Shown piece by piece: positions 32,301 to 36,791 of a stretch of DNA of 36,791 bases (the first letter of the stretch is position 1; every line of letters begins with the position of its first letter). The notes under the pieces are model-generated. The model worked only from the letters and a program-made list of their open reading frames with translations, did not search any database and was not told the DNA's origin. Source of the stretch: Bacteroidales bacterium (GTDB lineage: Bacteria > Bacteroidota > Bacteroidia > Bacteroidales > UBA932); the NCBI GenBank assembly GCA_012798805.1, contig JAAZMM010000040.1:1-36791 (forward strand), read 5' to 3'. The translations under genes were made by a program, and so were the position numbers.

Positions 32301-33044
32301 TTAAGGCATTCTCTGCCTTACTGCTTCAAATAGCACTATGGCAGTAGCTACGGAGACATTTAGGGAACCGATTTGACCTACCATGGGAATCGCTGCTTCC
32401 ACATTGCAAAGCGAAAGAACAGACCCGGAAATACCCTTACCCTCCGAACCCATGACGATAACGGTCGGCTGTGTGAAATCTATATCATAGATTGAACCGC
32501 CGGCCTTTTCTGATGCACCTACAACCTGAAATCCGGCATCAATCATATAATACAACGGGATACGCAGGTTGGGAACTCTACTGACAGGCACTCTGAGCAG
32601 GGCTCCAGCCGATGTTTTAATAGCATCTGCATTGATGGCAGCTCCACCTTTGGCCGGGAGGATCACGCCACTAACTCCTGCACACTCGGCACTTCTGACT
32701 ATTGCACCGAAATTGCGCACGTCACTTACACCGTCAAGCATAAGAAAAATGGGGTTTGGAGACTCCGCAAGTGCTTTTTCAACAACATCTTCGAATGGCA
32801 GGTAGTCTATCTGCGAGATATAGCCGATAACTCCCTGATGCGAGCCCCGGCAGATACGATTCATTTTTTCTCCGGGCACAAACTGGAAAGGAATCTCATT
32901 TTGCTTAACCAGATCAAAAAGAGCCCTGAATCGTTCACCTTCAAGGCCTTGTTTGAATAATATTTTTTCAAATTTTCTACCCGTTTGTATTGCCTCATGC
33001 ACCGGGTGCATCCCAAAGAGGTAGTGTTGTTTCTTTTCTTCCAT
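32301..33044 (-). CDS. rlmB: 23S rRNA (guanosine-2'-O-)-methyltransferase, TrmH/SpoU family
   Basis: The 247-residue protein has the SpoU substrate-binding N-terminal domain (YLFGMHPVHEAIQTGRKFEKILF) and the knotted methyltransferase domain with motif 1 DGVSDVRNFGAIVRSAECAGVSGVI, motif 2 IVMGSEGKGIS and motif 3 IPMVGQIGSLNVSVATAIVLFEAVRQ. RlmB methylates G2251 in the peptidyl-transferase loop; the exact rRNA target is inferred from family. It ends 2 bp from the converging GIN gene and starts 4 bp after the ABC-F stop. Confidence 0.92.
   Translation of the reverse strand: MEEKKQHYLFGMHPVHEAIQTGRKFEKILFKQGLEGERFRALFDLVKQNEIPFQFVPGEKMNRICRGSHQGVIGYISQIDYLPFEDVVEKALAESPNPIFLMLDGVSDVRNFGAIVRSAECAGVSGVILPAKGGAAINADAIKTSAGALLRVPVSRVPNLRIPLYYMIDAGFQVVGASEKAGGSIYDIDFTQPTVIVMGSEGKGISGSVLSLCNVEAAIPMVGQIGSLNVSVATAIVLFEAVRQRMP
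32302..32320. terminator. small hairpin at the convergent GIN/rlmB ends
   Basis: TAAGGCA (32302-32308) and TGCCTTA (32314-32320) form a perfect 7-bp stem with a 5-nt loop, directly after the GIN stop and inside the rlmB 3' end. No T run follows on either strand, so termination is only a possibility. Confidence 0.25.
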
Positions 33045-33048
33045 TTTT

Positions 33049-34974
33049 TTAATCTATTGTAATGGATGCCCATTCATCCATTTTATTTTCAAGATCTTCC
33101 CGGAGATCCTGATACTTATTTGTGAGTTCTATTATATCATCTTCGGGAGATGGCGATTCCAGAATGCTCTCTATAGCCGACATCTCTTCTTCAAGCGATG
33201 AAATTTCTTTTTCCAGCCGTTGCTGACGATTTTTCATTCTACGCTGCTCCCTTGAGAGAGATTTCTGTTCCTCGTATTCTGAGGATTTTTCTTTTTTCGA
33301 CTCTGAAACGGCCTGAGACTGAAGTTGTTGTTTAACCTCAATCTCCCTGAGAGAACTTATTTTTTTCCGGTAGAGGAAATCATCTACACCTCCGAGGTGT
33401 TCCTTCACCTGCCCATCGGTAAACTCATAGATTTTCTCCACCAATCCGTCGAGAAAATCCCTGTCGTGTGATACTATTATCAAAGTGCCGTCATACTTCT
33501 GTAACGCTTGCTTTAGCACATCTTTGGAACGAATATCCATATGGTTTGTCGGCTCATCAAGCGCCAGCAGGTTATAGGGATGTAGAATGAGCTTGGCCAT
33601 AGCCAGACGGGAGCGCTCACCTCCGCTGAGCACCGCCACCTTCTTATCTATATCCTCACCCCGGAAGAGGAAAGCGCCCAGAATATCCCGAAGCCTGGTC
33701 CTGACATCTCCTACTGCAATCTTATCCAGAGTATCATAGACGGTATCATTCTTGTCAAGTAATCCCTCCTGGTTCTGAGCATAGTAACCGGTACTTACAT
33801 TATATCCGATCATAGCCTCACCTTCGAAGGGCTTTAGTTGACCTGTGAGCAGACGCATAAGTGTGGTTTTACCCTCGCCATTACGCCCTACGAAAGCCAC
33901 CTTCTCCCCTCTTCTGATGGTGAGGTTGGCCCCCCTAAGCACAATCTTCTTTTTAGGTTTGGAATATCCAATGGTGGCATCCTTTACGGAAAACACCACA
34001 TCTCCGGAGCGCGGTGCAGAGGGAAATCTGACAGTGATCGTGCTCAGATCCTCTTCATCTATCTCGATTCGCTCCAATTTTTCCAACTGCTTGATTCTGG
34101 ATTGTACCTGGTTGCTCTTGGTGGGCTTATAGCGAAATTTTTCAATAAACTCCTCACTCTTCTCGATCATTCGCTGCTGATTGTCGTAGGCAGCCCGCTG
34201 TTGGGCTATTCTCTCTTTTCGAAGCTCCACAAATTGAGAGTATGGTACTTTATAATCGTGGATTCTGCCCAATATGATCTCCACTGTACGAGTGGTACAG
34301 TTATCAAGGAACCTGCGATCGTGGGAAATGAGCACCAATGCACCGGAAAAGCTCTTGAGGTACTCTTCAAGCCATTGAATGGATTCTATATCAAGGTGGT
34401 TTGTAGGCTCGTCCAACAGCAGTATATCGGGTTTGCGCAAGAGGATTTTTGCCAATTCGATACGCATATTCCAACCGTGACTAAATGTACTGGTCATCCT
34501 GTCGAGTTCGTTTTCGCGGAAGCCCAGTCCTATGAGAGTTTTTTCTGCCTGCACATGGGGTGCTTCACCGGAGTAAATTAGGAGCCTGTCATGTATGTCG
34601 TTTAGTTCAACTATTAAGTCGTGGTACTCTTTCGATTCGTAGTCGGTGCGTTTTGCAAGCTCGTGCGATATCCGGTCCAGGCGTGTGTTGAGCTCTTTAT
34701 GCTCCACAAATGCCGTCATAGTTTCCTCAATTACACTTTTATCGCGTGCATGCTTCATTATCTGGGGAAGATACCCTATTTTCTTGTCAGAGGGTATAGA
34801 AACATTGCCCGAAGTGGGCGATTGCAGTCCCATTATGAGTTTGAGAATTGTGGACTTGCCTGCTCCATTCTTACCGACAAGTCCTATTTTCTCTTTGTCA
34901 CTTATATGAAAGTTAATACTGTCCAGAAGAGTAAATCCTCCATATGAGACAGTGAGATCGTTGATCGATATCAC
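33049..34974 (-). CDS. ABC-F family ATPase
   Basis: A 641-residue protein with two ABC domains and no membrane part. The first Walker A is GLVGKNGAGKST (about 32-43) with Walker B LLLDEPTNHLD; the second is AFVGRNGEGKTT (about 353-364) with signature LSGGERSRLAMAK and LALDEPTNHMD. The first signature reads FSHGWNMR, with His in place of the usual first Gly. A charged coiled-coil tail (about 540-640) ends the protein. The inter-domain linker has the basic FRYKPTKSNQVQSRIKQLEKLE typical of ABC-F factors that act on ribosomes. The start is a GTG overlapping the tatC stop. Confidence 0.92.
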   Translation of the reverse strand: MISINDLTVSYGGFTLLDSINFHISDKEKIGLVGKNGAGKSTILKLIMGLQSPTSGNVSIPSDKKIGYLPQIMKHARDKSVIEETMTAFVEHKELNTRLDRISHELAKRTDYESKEYHDLIVELNDIHDRLLIYSGEAPHVQAEKTLIGLGFRENELDRMTSTFSHGWNMRIELAKILLRKPDILLLDEPTNHLDIESIQWLEEYLKSFSGALVLISHDRRFLDNCTTRTVEIILGRIHDYKVPYSQFVELRKERIAQQRAAYDNQQRMIEKSEEFIEKFRYKPTKSNQVQSRIKQLEKLERIEIDEEDLSTITVRFPSAPRSGDVVFSVKDATIGYSKPKKKIVLRGANLTIRRGEKVAFVGRNGEGKTTLMRLLTGQLKPFEGEAMIGYNVSTGYYAQNQEGLLDKNDTVYDTLDKIAVGDVRTRLRDILGAFLFRGEDIDKKVAVLSGGERSRLAMAKLILHPYNLLALDEPTNHMDIRSKDVLKQALQKYDGTLIIVSHDRDFLDGLVEKIYEFTDGQVKEHLGGVDDFLYRKKISSLREIEVKQQLQSQAVSESKKEKSSEYEEQKSLSREQRRMKNRQQRLEKEISSLEEEMSAIESILESPSPEDDIIELTNKYQDLREDLENKMDEWASITID

Positions 34975-35792
34975 GCTTCACCTCCTGAGGCATCGGCCTC
35001 ATTTTCATCTTCAGCGGATTTGCCCGACCGGCAAACAAGGATACTTACTTCATAAAGGAAATAGAGAGGAATAGCGACAAAGAAGAGCGTCACAGCATCT
35101 CCTGAAGGCGTTATGAGTGCAGCGAGAACCAGAAGTATCACAATGGCATGTTTGCGATATTTTTTCAAAAACTCTTTGGTTATGATTCCAAATTTTGATA
35201 GCACGGCGGCCAGAGCCGGCATCTCAAATACAATTCCCATAATAAGGATCAATGAGAGAAACATCCCTATATAGGAGTTTAGCGAAATCTGGTTTGGCAC
35301 ATCAGCGGAAACCTGATAGGTGCCCAGAAATCTCACGGTAAGCGGAAAGACCAAGAGATAGCCTACAATGATCCCAACATAAAAAAGAATACCCGCGAAC
35401 CCAAAGGCACGTTTTACGACCCTTTTTTCATTCTCGTAAAGTGCAGGACGCACAAATGTCCAGAGTTGATAGAAGATAAATGGCATAGCTATAATCAAAG
35501 CCACATAAAGGGAAACCCTTATATGTGTAAAAAATTGAGCTGCCATTTCGATATTGATCAACTCTATGGAAAATTCTCCGGTTGGCGCCATGCCCATCAA
35601 AACCAGCAAGGCGTCCATCCATCGGTAGAGACAGAAATCGGAAGTTAAGGGCGCAAATATGATATCACCGAAAATCGTCTCCTTAAAAAAGAAAGCGACG
35701 ATCATCAGTACTACAAGCACTGCGACTGAGCGGAAAATCACTTTTCGCAACTCATCGAGGTGCTCCCAAAAGGACATATTGCTGCTTCCCAT
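34971..35792 (-). CDS. tatC: Sec-independent (twin-arginine) translocase subunit TatC
   Basis: The 273-residue protein has six hydrophobic segments and the family signatures SFWEHLDELRKVIFRS at the N-terminus, YVALIIAMPFIFYQLWTFVRPALYENEKR in the middle and LAALITPSGDAVTLFFVAIPLYFLYEVSI at the end. TatC binds twin-arginine signal peptides and works with TatA at the inner membrane. The acidic tail AEDENEADASGGEA is a simple extension. The gene follows tatA by 21 bp. Confidence 0.95.
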   Translation of the reverse strand: MGSSNMSFWEHLDELRKVIFRSVAVLVVLMIVAFFFKETIFGDIIFAPLTSDFCLYRWMDALLVLMGMAPTGEFSIELINIEMAAQFFTHIRVSLYVALIIAMPFIFYQLWTFVRPALYENEKRVVKRAFGFAGILFYVGIIVGYLLVFPLTVRFLGTYQVSADVPNQISLNSYIGMFLSLILIMGIVFEMPALAAVLSKFGIITKEFLKKYRKHAIVILLVLAALITPSGDAVTLFFVAIPLYFLYEVSILVCRSGKSAEDENEADASGGEA

Positions 35793-35813
35793 CAGAAAAT
35801 CGGCCCTGATCTG

Positions 35814-36026
35814 TTATTTCTGCTCTTTTTTCTCCTCCTTGGGGTCATCTATGCTCTTGACTTCATCTTCTACATCCTTCATCCCCTCTTTGAAACTGCG
35901 GACACCTTTTCCAAGTCCTTTCATAAGCTCGGGGATCTTCTTGCCTCCAAATAGAAGAAGTACGATAAAGGCAATGATCAGAATTTCCTGCCAGCCAAAT
36001 GATCCGAATAATAGTAAATTTCTCAT
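35814..36026 (-). CDS. tatA: twin-arginine translocase subunit TatA/E
   Basis: A 70-residue protein with one N-terminal transmembrane helix ([23 protein letters not shown], about 10-32), the [24 protein letters not shown] amphipathic helix and a charged tail. This is the standard TatA/E plan; it assembles the pore with TatC. It lies 29 bp after valS. Confidence 0.93.
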   Translation of the reverse strand: MRNLLLFGSFGWQEILIIAFIVLLLFGGKKIPELMKGLGKGVRSFKEGMKDVEDEVKSIDDPKEEKKEQK

Positions 36027-36055
36027 TTTATGTGGTATTACATTAATATATCACA

Positions 36056-36791
36056 CTATTTCATAGTGGCCAGGCGTGCCTGGAGTGTCTCTATTTTGGT
36101 GGTTGTATCTGAGAGTTTTTTACGCTCCAGAGCCACTACCTTAGCAGGTGCATTGGCAATGAATGCGGCATTGGCCAGTTTGGCATTCACTCCTTTGAGG
36201 AAGCCTTGATAGCGTTTTATCTCAGCTTCGATCTTTGCAATCTCTTCCTCAAGATTGATCATATCCGCAAGTGGTACGAAATACTCGATAGTGCCTACCA
36301 TAAATGCTTGTCCTGCCAATGTAGTATCAAACTCTTCCACAACCTGCAAGTCCGGTACATTTGCCATCTTGGCAATTACCGGAGTGACTATTGTAGGATA
36401 ATAAGTACTCTTGACCTGCACTTTTAGGGGCTCTTTGGGGGAGATATTTTTTGACTGCCTAAGCGCCCTGATCGATACAACTGTCTCAATGGCCTTATCA
36501 AAGGCAGCTATAAGTTTCTCATCATGGCCGGAAGAACGAGGCATCTGCTGAAGCATGATGGTTTCCCCTTCCTGGCGCTCCTCAATATTTTGCCACAGTT
36601 CTTCGGTAATGAAAGGCATAATGGGATGAAGTATCTTGAGCAGCGAGTCAAAAAATGAAATAGTAGCATCATAAGTGCTCTTATCGATACTCTCCTGCAC
36701 GCCATCGTTGAATGAAGGCTTGATAATTTCAAGATACCAGGAACAAAAATCATCCCAGAAGAGTTTATAAACGGTCATGACGGCATCCGAA
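36056..36791 (-). CDS. valS: valyl-tRNA synthetase, C-terminal part
   Basis: The last 245 codons are in the window; the gene begins beyond base 36791. TVYKLFWDDFCSWYLEIIKP and ILHPIMPFITEELWQNI are the typical anticodon-binding domain segments of ValRS, and the C-terminal MINLEEEIAKIEAEIKRYQGFLKGVNAKLANAAFIANAPAKVVALERKKL is the ValRS coiled-coil tail that contacts tRNA. The frame runs open to the window end without a stop. Confidence 0.96.
   Translation of the reverse strand, partial: SDAVMTVYKLFWDDFCSWYLEIIKPSFNDGVQESIDKSTYDATISFFDSLLKILHPIMPFITEELWQNIEERQEGETIMLQQMPRSSGHDEKLIAAFDKAIETVVSIRALRQSKNISPKEPLKVQVKSTYYPTIVTPVIAKMANVPDLQVVEEFDTTLAGQAFMVGTIEYFVPLADMINLEEEIAKIEAEIKRYQGFLKGVNAKLANAAFIANAPAKVVALERKKLSDTTTKIETLQARLATMK

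Noticed and set aside
1-36791. Mobile elements or horizontally acquired islands
   Set aside because: No transposase, integrase, terminal repeats, attachment duplications or tRNA genes were seen, and gene style appears uniform by eye; a formal composition scan was not possible.

Overview
The window reads as a piece of chromosome from an anaerobic, amino-acid-fermenting member of the Bacteroidota, most likely order Bacteroidales. The evidence is the complete lysine-to-butyrate cluster with the kamB/kamC pair described in Porphyromonas-like organisms, Bacteroidota-type promoter elements (TAnnTTTG) upstream of several transcription units, few Shine-Dalgarno sequences, several lipoproteins, GIN/DUF2807 proteins and an ECF sigma/anti-sigma pair. 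The genus cannot be fixed from sequence alone. I saw no tRNA, rRNA, CRISPR array, insertion sequence or phage gene.

Region 1 (1-870): the 3' end of anmK (anhydro-N-acetylmuramate kinase), then a small Cys-rich lipoprotein of unknown role, and a strong terminator hairpin that closes the large leftward operon coming from the right.

Region 2 (870-14854, all minus strand): thirteen genes, atoD-kal-kce-kdd-kamA-kamB-kamC-kamD-kamE-atoA-thiolase-acyl-CoA dehydrogenase-etfB-etfA. (Counting kamB and kamC it is fourteen.) Lysine 2,3-aminomutase (KamA) makes beta-lysine. KamDE, with B12 and PLP, makes 3,5-diaminohexanoate. Kdd oxidises it. Kce cleaves the product with acetyl-CoA into acetoacetate and 3-aminobutyryl-CoA. 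Kal removes ammonia to give crotonyl-CoA. Acyl-CoA dehydrogenase with EtfAB reduces it to butyryl-CoA. AtoDA swaps CoA onto acetoacetate, releasing butyrate, and thiolase splits acetoacetyl-CoA into two acetyl-CoA. A promoter lies at 14823-14854, overlapped by a 45-bp nested palindrome that looks like an operator. KamB (P-loop) and KamC (MutS-type ATPase without a mismatch-recognition domain) are the mechanistically open members. A heptamer tandem repeat sits directly in front of kamD.

Region 3 (14862-23091, minus strand): envelope and lipid genes plus one tRNA-modification gene. In transcription order these are queA, a long-chain acyl-CoA synthetase, a membrane-anchored M28 metallopeptidase, a glycerolipid-type acyltransferase, two tandem OmpA-family lipoproteins and a GIN-domain lipoprotein, all tightly spaced.

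Region 4 (23092-27902): a 622-bp AT-rich divergent intergenic region with seven copies of a 12-bp motif resembling TTACAnnTGTAA, then on the plus strand an XRE-type regulator, pyrD, cinA and a beta-lactamase-fold serine hydrolase lipoprotein.

Region 5 (27916-30213, minus strand): an M19 dipeptidase, a small transaldolase/FSA-type aldolase and a GuaD-type deaminase. The dipeptidase is divergent from Region 6 (30335-32298, plus strand): ECF sigma factor, single-pass anti-sigma candidate and a secreted GIN-domain beta-helix protein, probably one autoregulated unit.

Region 7 (32301-36791, minus strand): valS (3' part), tatA, tatC, an ABC-F ATPase and rlmB, a housekeeping run with very tight spacing.
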